Shown here: one piece after another, positions 1-11,068 of the stretch | How positions within the stretch are numbered: the first letter of the stretch is position 1 | Layout of the letters: each line of letters starts with the position of its first letter | The notes under the pieces: generated by a model | What the model was told of the DNA's origin: nothing | The model's input: the letters and a program-made list of their open reading frames with translations, nothing else | The model's database searches: none | Program-made: the position numbers and the translations under genes | Origin: Clusia tigrina | Taxonomy: Eukaryota; Arthropoda; Insecta; Diptera; Clusiidae | Direction: 5' to 3' | DNA: 64,000 nt | NCBI GenBank assembly: GCA_920105625.2 | Contig: OV050033.1 | Coordinates: 17,380,001 to 17,444,000, forward strand

Positions 1-793
1 CACCTGCTACCTTAAGAGTGTGAGTCTAGTATGCTTACCACAAGACTACATGATGTACAATAAAATTTATTAAAGGGAAGCTCTTTAAAATGCCCATCCG
101 ATTAATCCTCTATTAGGTATAATCCTCTTTCGATCCTAACTAAGACAGAGACTCGTTTGAATGTCCTAAGAATATAAAGGATGGCTGGCATTGTAAACGG
201 GAATCTGCAGGGCCACATGAAGGTACAGTATTTACTATTAAAAGCATCATTGAGTTGGATGCTAGATTGGTGCTTGTTGCTGTGTCTCTCAAATAGATTG
301 GAAGCTTTCATGATCTATTTGATAGATATGGCGATCAATTTCTGCTTTAACATAGCGCTCAAAAATATGGTTCTTCCCTTGGTTGAAAGACCCAAAAAAA
401 AGAGAACGGAGTTTTTAGTAAATAAGCCTTGGTTCCAAACCGCTCTACTCTATAATCTCTCAAGCAGTAAATTCTGCTATTTAGGCGTGCTCCCTAGAAC
501 CAAAAAGAGCACCAATATGTATGTATATATGAATGGGTAGTCAGGGAGCTCTCAAGACCCTGAATTGAATATAGGTTCCTTCAGCCTGGTCTCTAATTCA
601 TTTTGTGATGAATCTGAATGGAGTAACACGTTAAAAATAGGATGAATTTTGAGCGAAAAAGCATGTGATAGCCATGAAATATATGATTGGTTATCTAAAA
701 CCATGTTACAATATTCTTTTTTTATTCCAGACTCGATACAGCCAGACACAATCAATATGACAACAGTCCGGAACCTTAATTCAATGAGAATAA
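1..793. other. Unassigned AT-rich sequence
   Basis: No gene, RNA or recognisable repeat is seen. A plus-strand open frame of 119 codons (181-540) and a minus-strand frame of 67 codons (552-755) are present, but neither has a recognisable motif and both are of a length expected by chance in AT-rich DNA. The right edge borders a LINE 3' fragment. Confidence 0.5.
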
Positions 794-1863
<1,070 letters not shown>

Positions 1864-1906
1864 GCGGCCCTTTGCTCCCCCGCGGAGGCATAGGACCATA
1901 TATATA
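1864..1906 (+). mobile_element. LINE 3' tail fragment (same family as 794-911)
   Basis: Ten codons read AALCSPAEA then TAG at 1891-1893, followed by GACC and a short TA run. This matches the end of the copy at 794-911 almost base for base (GCGGCCCTTTGCT, then CATAGGACCATATATA). Only the last 43 bases of the element remain, so it is an extremely 5'-truncated copy or a fragment cut by later change. Confidence 0.7.
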
Positions 1907-2984
1907 ATGGGCTAAGAAACGATTGCTGCCTTACAATTGTTTTGCAGCTCATATTCTCTTTTCTTCTATTATCTAAACAAAATATTGTCTTTGAATATCT
2001 GTTGATTTCAGAACTAAGTTCTGGAAAAAGGCTCGATATGTGATATCGCAGCATTATCTTTGCTTTTTTAGGTATAACAATGTTTATTTGTATAATCAGT
2101 CTACTAGTTCGAAAGTACTGTGGAAGGAATATAGACAGTTCATTCCTTTCATAGCTTATCCACTAAAATTTTCCCTTTGGTCAGCCATGGTTCTATTACA
2201 CTTGCCATTTGCAATGACTCCAATATAGTTGGCATAGAATAGCACTACATTAGGTATTACGGTATACTAGTAGGTCATTCTAATATAAGTATTATCACAG
2301 AAATCAATGTTCATTAAAATGCATCTTTTAAATTGAGTTCTGATACATACTTATTACTTATTACGGAGCTGCTGACCAAAGACCCTGGCTTGATGTGAAA
2401 TTTGCTAAGAGTGAATGGCAATAAAGCAACAAAAACATCACATTTATGTTTTGGATATTGGTCATGTCACTATGCAAACCGCTTGAGCTGATTTGAATCT
2501 ACGCTTGCGTATCGTTTGTGAATGTTGGTGTAAGAGCGTTAGCTCAGGTCAATAATTGAATGGGAAACCTGATTGGACAGAGACCAGTTAAAAAAGTACG
2601 CACAAAGCGTGAAGTGCGTTTCGCTGCGGAGCGGCCTGGAGCAAAAAATTGCACTAAATTTATCACTGATTACAACAATTTCCAAAATATCCAAAATAAT
2701 ACACAAAAAACATAATTACACCAGAGACAAAATGTTGATAGAGTCTGGTTAAGCGTACGAGGAAAATTGGAGCACGGTTCTAGTTCTGAGCAACGACCTC
2801 TTGGGAACCAGTCTACGGCGTATCCGTATAAAGAGAAAAAATCACTCAGCACAAAAGTTAACAACAAATTTCACAGCAATACGCAGACGTAAATGTCAAC
2901 GGGTCTGTTGCACAAATACGTCAGATTCCATTTTCATTGCAAACTCATAAATCAAATGTCAGCACGCACACGCTCAGTGAACTA
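1907..2984. other. Unassigned sequence
   Basis: No gene or repeat is recognised. Small frames at 2040-2228 (plus) and 2670-2867 (minus) lack motifs. The stretch becomes A-rich at its right edge. Confidence 0.4.
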
Positions 2985-3132
2985 AAAACACACAAAAAAC
3001 AAACATAAAAACATAAAAGAAATAAATAAAAAAACAAACATCAAAAAGTAAAAACAACATAAACAAAACAAAAACAAAAAAATAAAAACAAACAAACAAA
3101 AAATAACAAGAAATAAATAAAAACAAAAAAAA
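2985..3132. repeat. A-rich low-complexity tract
   Basis: About 150 bases made almost only of A with scattered C and T, in loose AAAAC, AAAAT and AAATAAAT units. There are no G-containing words except rare isolated ones. It may be the relic of a poly(A) tail or simple sequence drift. The following 110 bases (to about 3245) remain very AT-rich. Confidence 0.85.
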
Positions 3133-3285
3133 CTTATAGAAAAACTTCTTTAAAATTTTGACTAACTAGAAAAATAAACAAAATATTAAACAATTAATAA
3201 TAACTTAATAAATTTTAAATATAAAATTCAATTAAAAATATCTGTAAAAAATTATCGACAGATTCGTGTTTGATCAGAAAACATT

Positions 3286-3477
3286 TTGTATGTGGCTGCA
3301 TTAATTAACGCCTCAATCGAGGAGGCGAGAATGCGTCGCAGCACATGCCCAAAACCAGGCGGGCCCATGTTGCAGGCTTGCGTACTCGCCGCGCCGACGC
3401 ACGCAATTTGCAATTACTGTAAACTATGCGGGGAAAAATTATGCGTTGCCGATATTTCTCAAATATGGCAGCGTTGA
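3286..3477. other. GC-rich island in AT-rich surroundings, unassigned
   Basis: About 190 bases around 3305-3420 are clearly richer in G and C than both flanks, with CGCCTC at 3309-3314 facing GAGGCG at 3322-3327 as a small hairpin. Overlapping open frames exist on both strands (63 and 71 codons) but none shows a recognised motif. It could be a fragment of a mobile element or a relic of coding sequence. I cannot name it. Confidence 0.35.
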
Positions 3478-3719
3478 TTATGATAAAAAAGAAACAGACA
3501 CAGCAAAAATTTGAAAACAATGTGAACAGGGTTTCAGGGGCTTGGCAGAAATTAGTGAACCATGTTCAAATGCTAGCGGAGATTGATTGTAAGACACACT
3601 TCTTGCTTTTGGCAAATACTCGTGTCTTCAACCCAACTTATGGGGTCTTCAATACAGAGGTAGGGGGGGACATACTTCCACGGAACAAGGTACTCCAATA
3701 TGAAGACCTGAATGTATAA

Positions 3720-4549
3720 GGACATTATTAGTATAAGAACATATTCAGTATAAGAACATATTCAGTACAAGAACATATTCAGTATAAGAACATATTCAGT
3801 ACAAGAACATATCCAGTATAAGAACATATTCAGTACAAGAACATATTCAGTACAAGAACATATTCAGTACAAGAACATATCCAGTATAAGAACATATTCA
3901 GTACAAGAACATATTCAGTACAAGAACATATCCAGTATAAGAACATATTCAGTACAAGAACATATCCAGTATAAGAACATATTCAGTATAAGAACATATT
4001 CAGTACAAGAACATATTCAGTATAAGAACATATTCAGTACAAGAACATTTTCAGTATAAGAGCATATTTAGTATAAGAACATATTCAGTATAAGAACATA
4101 TTGAGTATAAGAACATAATCAGTATAAGAACATATACAGTATAAGAACCTATTCAGTATAAAAACATATTCAGTACAAGAACATATTCAGTATAAGAACA
4201 TATTCAGTACAAGAACATATCCAATATAAGAACATATTCAGTATAAGAACATATTCAGTATAAGAACATATTCAGTACAAGAACATATTCAGTATAAGAA
4301 CATATTCAGTACAAGAACATTTTCAGTATAAGAACATATTTAGTATAAGAACATATTCAGTATAAGAACATATTCAGTATAAGAACATAATCAGTATAAA
4401 AACATATACAGTATAAGAACCTATTCAGTATAAAAACATATTCAGTACAAGAACATATTCAGTATAAGAACATATTCAGTACAAGAACATATCCAGTATA
4501 AGAACATATTCAGTATAAGAACATAATCAGTATAAGAACATATACAGTT
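3720..4549. repeat. 17-bp minisatellite, about 49 copies, with 272-bp higher-order repeat
   Basis: The monomer is TATAAGAACATATTCAG, with recurrent variants: TAC for TAT, CATATCC for CATATTC, CATAATC, CATATAC, CATTTTC, ACCTATT. Variant monomers recur at fixed spacing: CATTTTC has its C at 4046 and 4318; the AACCT variant at 4146 and 4418; the CATAATC variant at 4111 and 4383. All are 272 bases apart, exactly 16 monomers, so a 16-mer block was duplicated as a unit. A third CATAATC-CATATAC pair at 4519 is a further 136 bases (8 monomers) on. The array ends abruptly at 4549. No promoter or gene is seen within it. Confidence 0.97.
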
Positions 4550-4802
4550 CTTTCAGGTGTAAGTATACTTTTCTCACTGTAATTTAAGTGGATACTTTGA
4601 TTTCGAGGCAATATTTGACCTAAGTTTATTGGAAGTTATAACTTGTGAAGCCTCGTAGGTCTGGCAGAGCTGAGTGAGCTGTGAAGTATGGACTACCAAT
4701 TATATATACTCGTATATCGAGTTTTTCGATAAGGACGTAACCATTTTGTATTCAAATAAAACACGGAATAATTGAAATATCGGCCAGGAATTTATTTCAG
4801 GT
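4550..4802. other. AT-rich flank between minisatellite and transposase remnant
   Basis: This stretch lies just downstream (minus sense) of the transposase stop at 4803-4805 and may contain the 3' noncoding part of that element. A short inverted motif, ATATACTCGTATAT, lies near 4704. No second terminal inverted repeat could be matched. Confidence 0.35.
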
Positions 4803-5014
4803 TTAAGTGTGGAATTCGATCTGCTTAATATGACCACCGCGAGCACGTTTGCAGTTATCAATTTTTAAGACCAATTTTCCACCACTCTTCCACACATATC
4901 GGCTGGAACGTTGGCTATTTCGCGTTCGCTATTGTTCTGAGCTCTGAGCTCCTCTAACGTTGCTGGCTTGTCGGCATAAACCAGGAAATAAACGTAACCC
5001 CATAAAAAGAAATC
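4803..5014 (-). pseudogene. C-terminal remnant of a Tc1/mariner-superfamily transposase
   Basis: On the minus strand, from 5014 down, the sequence reads DFFLWGYVYFLVYADKPATL followed by an acidic stretch with EREIANVPADMCGRVVENW, then a stop at 4865-4867. After a one-base frame change it continues as KIDNCKRARGGHIKQIEFHT and stops at 4803-4805. The D-F-F-L-W-G-Y-V, ADKPATL, ENW and RARGGH-x-x-x-I-x-F-H-T motifs are those of the C-terminal part of DDE transposases of the group whose N-terminal region carries a DUF4817 helix-turn-helix domain; the first D would be the third catalytic acid. The N-terminal two thirds are absent and the frame is broken, so the copy is dead. It differs from the mariner fragment at 34564-34835. 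Confidence 0.78.
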
Positions 5015-5239
5015 AAACGGCCTTGGACGGTGAGTTTGATATTACGACCACCATTAGTAAGGAAGTATTGAGTGTCCTGAAAGAGAAAGTTCGAAAGAGA
5101 CACAAACAAATGCGAATGTGTGGATGCCACTCTATCAAAGCTTTTAAAGGTTTAAAAGTCTTGCATTAACCTTCAAAATTATAAGTTTTTCAGAGAATAT
5201 GTTCGGAAAAATATCATTCACTGCAATCCAAAAGGTTCA

Positions 5240-6010
5240 CATTCCTGCGAGAGATAGGTTTGAGGAATTCATTATCAATATTCCACAAGGTATGGTATAC
5301 TGATTGGTCCAGATTGGAAGACGGTAGTACAGGAGCAGGCATAATGGGACCATTGTGCCAAGAAGCGCTCCCTATGGGAAAGAATCCGACAATATTTCAA
5401 GCGGAAGTCTTTGCCATTGAAACATGTATCCGAGAATGTCTTCGTAGAAGACTAAACGCCAGGCTCTCTTTAAGACACTGGGGTCGTATTACTATACATT
5501 CAGAATGGCTGAAGAATGTCATAAAATCCTGAATGAACTAGGCAAAGACAATAATGCCACACTTTGCTGGATGGCTGGGCATGAAGGAGACACTGGGAAT
5601 GAAAAGGCGGACTGCCTCGCGAAAAGGGGGCGCTCCGACCACTCATTGCCCTTGAACCTTTCTGCGGCGTGATTACGTTCCCCCCCTGCAGACTTACTTC
5701 GGAAATGGGAAGAAACTCAGATAGCTACTCAATGGCAGCATGCTTCTGGCTCAGGCAAAGACATTTCTGGTTATCTGATGGCAAATCACTTGTGGGGCAA
5801 AAAAGCAGTCCAAGTATACTCCCTTGTGGTACTCCAGCTAGGATTTGTTGAACATTTTATTGTTTATTATACGAAAATAGCTGATTTGGTGGAACTATTT
5901 CTCGAAGAGATGAAATTTTTATGTCCGCTCATCTTCAGTAACGGATTGAATTTTGCATATCTGATTCTATTGGCAATGAATGTCTATTCTAGCACTATTA
6001 TATTCTAATT
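5240..6010 (+). pseudogene. LINE ORF2 remnant: RNase H domain, jockey-like, frame-shifted
   Basis: Starting near 5241 (IPARDRFEEFI), the reading changes frame to VWYTDWSRLEDGSTGAGIMG, then FQAEVFAIETCIREC, and after further shifts ends as LCWMAGHEGDTGNEKADCLA. These are successive RNase H blocks of jockey/R1-like retrotransposons: Y-T-D (first acid), Q-A-E (second), then the GHEGxxGNEKAD block. The usual SDS motif is altered to HSE. Further down, near 5690-5990, a frame with LLRKWEE and later FLEE resembles the poorly conserved region before the terminal zinc knuckle, but this is weak. No reverse transcriptase is present. The element is an old, inactive fragment lying next to a transposase stub. 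Confidence 0.75.
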
Positions 6011-6872
6011 CTGCAAGACAAATCCAATGATCCTGTCATCTGAGCTATTAATTTATGATCACTTGACTTTATTGGGGTACTCATATAGTTTTTTAAACCA
6101 GATTTCGATAGAAATAACCATTCTCTTAAAGGAAAGCCTTATTGTATGAGAGATGACAGACTGAGATAGAAACTGAATTCAAAATTTCAACATTGTTATC
6201 GTATTTCCGTAAAATAAAATGATTCTTCGATGAAAAAACTTCTAAAGACAAAAGTTGAGTACCGTAAAAGTAACACTATTCCACAATTTTTCTCGTATTT
6301 CAACGGAATTAAACTTCATAAAAACTTCCTCCCTTCTTTTAGGTGGCACATATTTGTTCTCTCGGTATGGAAAGACACCTCCGGGCCTCCCATTCCGCTG
6401 ATGTTTGTGTCTCCAGTTTCTCAATTCGAATTTCTGATTTGATCTTGCCTTAAACATGCTATTTACTTAAACTAGGCCACACTCTCCTGGTTCATTTGAC
6501 CTCTTAGAGTACACTATTAGTCTTAAACGAGTCCTTGGAAACTTAAAAAAGGTAAGAATACATTTTTTAAAAGCTTTTTTCACTGTTATACTCTTTACTT
6601 TCTTATAACTCTTCCTGCCCCTTCCATCAAGGGGCCTTTTTATTTTCAATAGCTTTCTGTACCGACTCCCAGAGGACCCCTTCCTGTGGGAGTGAGTACA
6701 GATTTTAAGTGTTTTTTTATTGTTGCCATAATTTTTCCGCCTTTTGTTAACGAATTGAATTGGCCGGCAAATAAAAAATCGTTGTTTAACAGTTTTAATG
6801 GCACACAAAACAAATTGTCCGCCGTTTTTCGTTTTTTAATTGAAAATCATTTTTCAACCCAAATCACGACAT
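6011..6872. other. Unassigned AT-rich sequence
   Basis: No supported gene. A minus-strand frame of 113 codons (6467-6808) is rich in Lys and Arg but has no known motif, and overlapping frames exist on the plus strand. It is best read as chance. Confidence 0.4.
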
Positions 6873-6906
6873 CACAACAACAATCGCAACAACAATCACA
6901 ACAACA
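6873..6906. repeat. (CAA)n-type simple repeat, interrupted
   Basis: Units of CAACAA alternate with TCG and TCA (CAACAACAATCGCAACAACA and onward). It is a low-complexity tract typical of fly noncoding DNA. Confidence 0.85.
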
Positions 6907-7440
6907 TTGCGTGCGTGTGCGGGTCAATAAACAAAAATAAAAGCGAAAATAACAGCGTCGATGGGGAAAACGGAATTATTAAATTAATGAGACGCAGCTG
7001 TCACACAAGTGGTCGCACGCTTATACAGCCAGCGTTGCCATATCGCGATGCAAAGTGCGGCGAGTGGAACGTTGCACGGCTAACGACATCAGCTGACAAT
7101 CTCGCCAATTGGCATTTAACTGCTTTATCGCCTTTCAGTCGCACGCTTTAAACCGCAAAATGCCGCAATTTGGCTGCGGCGGCTGAGGTTGAGTGCCGCC
7201 GCCGCTGCGTGCCACTGCGCTGCCCGAATGCGTTGCGGGCTCGACTGTGCGTGCTGGAACAGTCGCATGTGGGTTCCTTTTTGTTGCTGCCGTTGATTTT
7301 CGTTGTTTTTGCATTTTTGTTGCTGTGCTGTGACAAATTTTTTGCAATATTGAAAGTGATACGAGCGGGTTCAGGCCTGCCACACACACACAGACATACA
7401 TAGTCACACACAATGCCAGTTGTCTCTTGTCTTGATTAGT
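6907..7440. other. GC-richer noncoding island
   Basis: From about 7000 to 7270 the sequence is richer in G and C than its surroundings, with open frames on both strands overlapping each other (77, 87, 103 and 104 codons). None contains a recognised domain. The mutual overlap suggests base composition rather than coding. A short CA run sits at 7380-7400. It may be unique regulatory sequence, but nothing in it proves this. Confidence 0.35.
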
Positions 7441-7945
7441 GTGACACACTGGGAACGTTTTATAAATCTGTTTTTTTATATACTAGGCACACTTTTAAAG
7501 GTACGAGTACTTTGCATACCTGTTAAATGCTGCACAGTGGAGCAAATGGGAACATTATTTGTGCTCAGGGAAGGTTAGTGGAAAATTCTGTAAGCTTCGA
7601 TGGCTTACTGAGTGAGAAATGGTAGTCACTTTCTAAGAAGTTCAGATTTCTCACTTTTATTGATAGAATAGTATTTAAGGCCTCCTATTGTGAGGTGGCA
7701 CTGTTCCCGAAATACCAAGCTAAGACCCAAAATAGGTTTTTTTCTTTAGCTTCATTTCTATTTGCTCTGCGGTTCCCTCCACCTTCAAATGAAAGACTCC
7801 TCTTACCAGACATAGATTCATTGAACAACAGGAGGAACCTTCCGTTAAGTGAGGACAATGTTGCTGATCTTCCGTGGTATCGATGAGTTTAGCAGTACGA
7901 GAAATATGCCGCTAAATTTAGTAGTCATTTGCATAGAATAGAATA
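7441..7945. other. Unassigned sequence
   Basis: No feature is recognised. A 63-codon frame (7695-7886) has no motif. It leads into a LINE 3' tail on the minus strand. Confidence 0.35.
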
Positions 7946-8100
7946 TAAGTAGGTGGGTGGAGAACCGCCGAAGAAAGCACTTCTCCAAAGCACTCAGATA
8001 TGTGATGCCCATTGTACTTCAAGTTTAATGTTGGGGGTAAAGAACAAGTGTGAGATAGAGGAATTGTGACAGGGGAGCTTTGGCTCTTTTATGAATCTCA
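7946..8100 (-). mobile_element. LINE-type 3' tail (family shared with 42477-42640 and 56635-56770)
   Basis: Read on the minus strand, this gives ...GTACAATGGGCATCA, then a TGAGTG-like word, TTTCTTCGGCGGTTCTCC and a terminal CCCACCTAC. The same order of blocks is found at 42477-42640 (minus) and 56635-56770 (plus). The end is related in plan to the 3' untranslated ends of the LINE copies at 9400-9495 and 30924-30996 (GTATCACAA, GGTCTAAG, then CTACCTACC). It is therefore taken as a 5'-truncated LINE 3' untranslated region. No target-site duplication could be fixed for this copy. Confidence 0.6.
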
Positions 8101-8149
8101 GAAGTGTGGCGAGGAATAAGGACTTTAACCATAAAATTCCATCCATTAG

Positions 8150-8309
8150 TTAATATTCATTATTATTGTATCTAACACAATCATTAATTATGACTGCAAG
8201 GGGTTGGGGAACGAGTACCAGCTACTGAGGCTTTCAACTCAAAAAGAAAGATTTTTTAGAAAGAAGCATTTATGAAACCAAGTCCTGGGCAGAATTTGAA
8301 CCTGCGACG
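8150..8309 (-). mobile_element. tRNA-derived SINE, 5'-truncated copy
   Basis: On the minus strand it starts at the B box (GTCGCAGGTTCAAATTCTG) and continues through GGACTTGGTTTC, TGCTTCTTTCT, GAAAGCCTCAGTAGCTGGTA, CCCCAACCCCTTGCAGTCAT and AATTAATG, ending in an ATA-rich tail. These blocks match in order the intact copy at 50302-50521. The A-box half of the tRNA-like head is missing. The copy is diverged from the 50-kb one, so the family is old or has several subfamilies. Confidence 0.8.
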
Positions 8310-8685
8310 AAATAACAACTTCAGAATACAAATTAAAACTCAACCTGCAAAGTATCATTTAATATAATGCGACATTATTCTAATGCTATAAATCATTGAT
8401 GGAGAGGTATCTTATTATATGATTATGAAGCACAAAGGATGATGATGTCTCATTTACTTGAATGAACAACCTCTCCATTCATTTCAGAATGAGTACGGTT
8501 CAACTATAAAAAGGCCACAAAGAAATAGAGGTGGCTCAATGGTGATTTGGAAGTAGCAGCAACAAAAAGTTAATTATATAAAAGTAACTTGTGGCATTAA
8601 AAAATTGTGTCTACTGTTCATTAAGCTGGACATTAACGTGTCCTTTAAGCTTCCGGACCATAACCACGTTTTTTAGGCTGAGGTC
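8310..8685. other. Unassigned AT-rich sequence
   Basis: Nothing recognisable. It lies between a SINE (minus) and a LINE remnant (plus). The last part may belong to the LINE RNase H region, which becomes readable from about 8670. Confidence 0.35.
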
Positions 8686-9495
8686 GTGAATATAGATGGA
8701 GCACTATCTTGGCTCAAGAAGAAGATATCTGGACAAGATATGTGCATTCTATCTGACAGCCAAGCTGCTTTGGGCTCCCTGTTATTGTGGTTATTTTTAC
8801 TCCAAAAGCCGCCAGGAACTGCCGAAAATCTAAGAAGAAGGGATAATAAATCAGACTATTCTGCATCTGAGGTGTCTTTCCGGCCACAGATATATTCCAG
8901 GGAACTCCAAAGCGGATGAACTAGCCCGAGAGGGCACTACAATACCGATTCAGCCAGTTAGGTCAGACCAAGGTATTCACATTGCTACATGCAAGGTACT
9001 AATTAATGAAATATCCTTAGACGCAGCGGGTAGGTGCTGGTCGGAAGGAGTAGGATGCAAAATAGCTAGACTAACCTAACCTGATATAAACGTCAAACTC
9101 TCAAAAGATTTAATATATCTATATAGTCAAAGTATAGATACCGTCATAAGAGTCCAAACAGGACCCTGTGTACTCACTGTAAAGGGCTGGGAATTGTCTC
9201 CAATGACTTTTGTAGCAGTAGCAAGGATGAGGAGAGGCAAGGGTCCATCGAAAACCTGATCAGCACGTATCCAGCTATGTCCAAAAGGAGGAATAGTTAC
9301 CGTAGTGACTACTTTTTGAACTCCCTGATGGACCTTGCAAATGAAAAAAGAGGATCCATCAATTGGTTCATAAAAAGCTCCAAATGGCAGGACTTTTGAA
9401 GGGGAATGGGACTTGTGTCTCATGCGGTATCACAAGAGGTCAATCATGGTCTAAGCGTGCCCTTTTGACACCCGCTCAATCTACCTACCTATCCA
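8686..9495 (+). pseudogene. LINE 3' half: RNase H, decayed zinc knuckle, C-terminus and 3' UTR
   Basis: The first part reads NIDGALSWLKKKI, CILSDSQAALGSL (RNase H SDS block), then, after frame change, GHRYIPGNSKADELAREG (the GHxxIxGNxxAD block) and GIHIATCKVLINEI. The C-terminal segment from about 9155 reads FCSSSKDEERQGSIENLIST then YPAMSKRR: this is the position of the terminal C-x2-C-x8-H-x4-C knuckle, with second Cys changed to Ser, His to Asn and last Cys to Tyr. The protein ends INWFIKSSKWQDF with TGA at 9397-9399. The following 95 bases match the 3' end of the minus-strand copy at 44638-44735 and finish in CTACCTACC. These are jockey-like features. There is no reverse transcriptase domain, and several frame breaks are present. 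Confidence 0.85.
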
Positions 9496-11015
9496 TTAAT
9501 TAAGAAAATCGTCGTTTATTCAAAATTGTGCAAAATAATCCCACAAATATTATTGTGTAACTTAATAAAATCCTGTGTTGAAACTATAGCAAGGAACTAA
9601 TTCTCACTTGTTGAATGAGAGAAACTGCTGTATCGCATAACTCACGACATTGAAGACTCACAAGAGTCGACTTTTTCTGTACTATGCTTGCTGTAGAGTG
9701 CACATTTTATTTTAACAACCATAGAGGTGCTATAGAGTGCACCTTTGTCATGTGTTGCCTGAGGGTTCTCGAATGTATCTAATGTCCTTCCTAACTGCGA
9801 GTTCGCCTTACATAATGTCGACTTAAGAAAGTTCGTTGGACAGCTTCTTTGTTAAAAAATTTCATACAAAACATAGACAATTCCTTAACCAGTTTTCTCA
9901 GTGTAAAGCTTTGCAATTTTCTGTGAAAGCTTTGAAATTTTATTCAAAAGTTCATAAGCAAGCTCCCTCGCTTAAAGTGTGACATCTGTGTAGAAAATTT
10001 AGCAAAAGCACAAGAAGCGCTTTCATAGCGGCTTTAAGAGCTTTCAGTGTGGTGGAAAGCTCTGCTGTATATCCTTGGTGTATGCTTGTAGCAAATGCAC
10101 TGAGCCAAAAGCAGATACACCCCCTCCTTGCTTCTATTACAACACACACATCTCAAGGCTCAAAACCCCCAAAGAAAAATGTTCGTAGTAACTCAGACAA
10201 TTGTGATTCTTAGAATAAGTGACCTTCTTCGAGAGGGAATAGTTCCTTTATTATAATTTGAATGATGTAAGCATTTATTTCTGAGTGTTGCTAATCCGCA
10301 TCTTCAATTGAAGTTTACTGTTGCAACGGAAATTTTGGTAAGTGGCACAAGAGCACTGCAGCACAAGCGGAAAGAACCACTTACACTAACTAACTTAAGA
10401 GGTGGTTTATTATTTTGAGTTCTAGCTTAGATACGCATTAAAATGCTACAAGGGTGTTTAAAGTATAAATAAATGGAAGAAAGGAAGAATTAGTGTTGCA
10501 CGAAGAGGAGAAATGAAGTGCAATCCAGAGCTGAGGAGCTGCTAGAATGGCGCTTGAACAAATATTTGCATTTTGATGTAGTCTCTGGATCTCGATGCTT
10601 GCCCCGCTGCACTGAAGATGTTTGTGTGAGGTTGCACTCGAACGCGTAGAAGGCTTTATGTTCGCTCATAGAGGAGGAGGAGTGTCTGAGTGGGAGCTTG
10701 GGTTGCTTTCAATCGGTTTTTTGGAGCAGGTGTCAAATTTAAGTTATGGTTGGAAAGAATTGTGTGGCAGATTTATTAGTAATCCTTAATTAAGCTGTTG
10801 CGCAATTTTTGAACGCCAATAAGTATGCAAGCAATTTTGAAATATTTATTTTATGTGTGACATTTTTTAAGTGACATGTTAAAGTGAATCTTTCAGGATT
10901 TGTGCACTCTTAAAAAAAATTCCAGTTAATCAAAATCCAAAGACATTCATAAAATGCTTTTATTCAACATAAATCTGTGACAGCGATTTACATAGCAAAT
11001 TGATTTGAAGAGATT
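9496..11015. other. Unassigned sequence
   Basis: No gene is seen. A 65-codon minus frame at 9952-10149 includes a YTAELSTTLKALKAA stretch vaguely like LINE RNase H, too weak to call. The words GTAGAGTGCAC at about 9692 and TATAGAGTGCACC at about 9730 form a loose local repeat. Confidence 0.35.
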
Positions 11016-11068
11016 TCACACACACACAAACACACTCTCACACACTCACACACTCTCCCACATACACT
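11016..11068. repeat. CA/CT-rich simple repeat
   Basis: A 53-bp run of CACACA interrupted by CACTCT, CACTCACA and CTCCCA. It is a compound imperfect microsatellite. Confidence 0.9.

Noticed and set aside
3720..4549. CRISPR array
   Set aside because: The 17-bp units are head-to-tail with no unique spacers and the DNA is eukaryotic.
3720..4549. Array of heat-shock elements (GAA..TTC)
   Set aside because: The GAA and TTC halves are four bases apart rather than the two needed for a standard element, so the likeness is only superficial.
9952..10149. LINE RNase H fragment on the minus strand (YTAELSTTLKALKAA)
   Set aside because: Only one loose block resembles the family; no neighbouring catalytic motifs are found in any frame.
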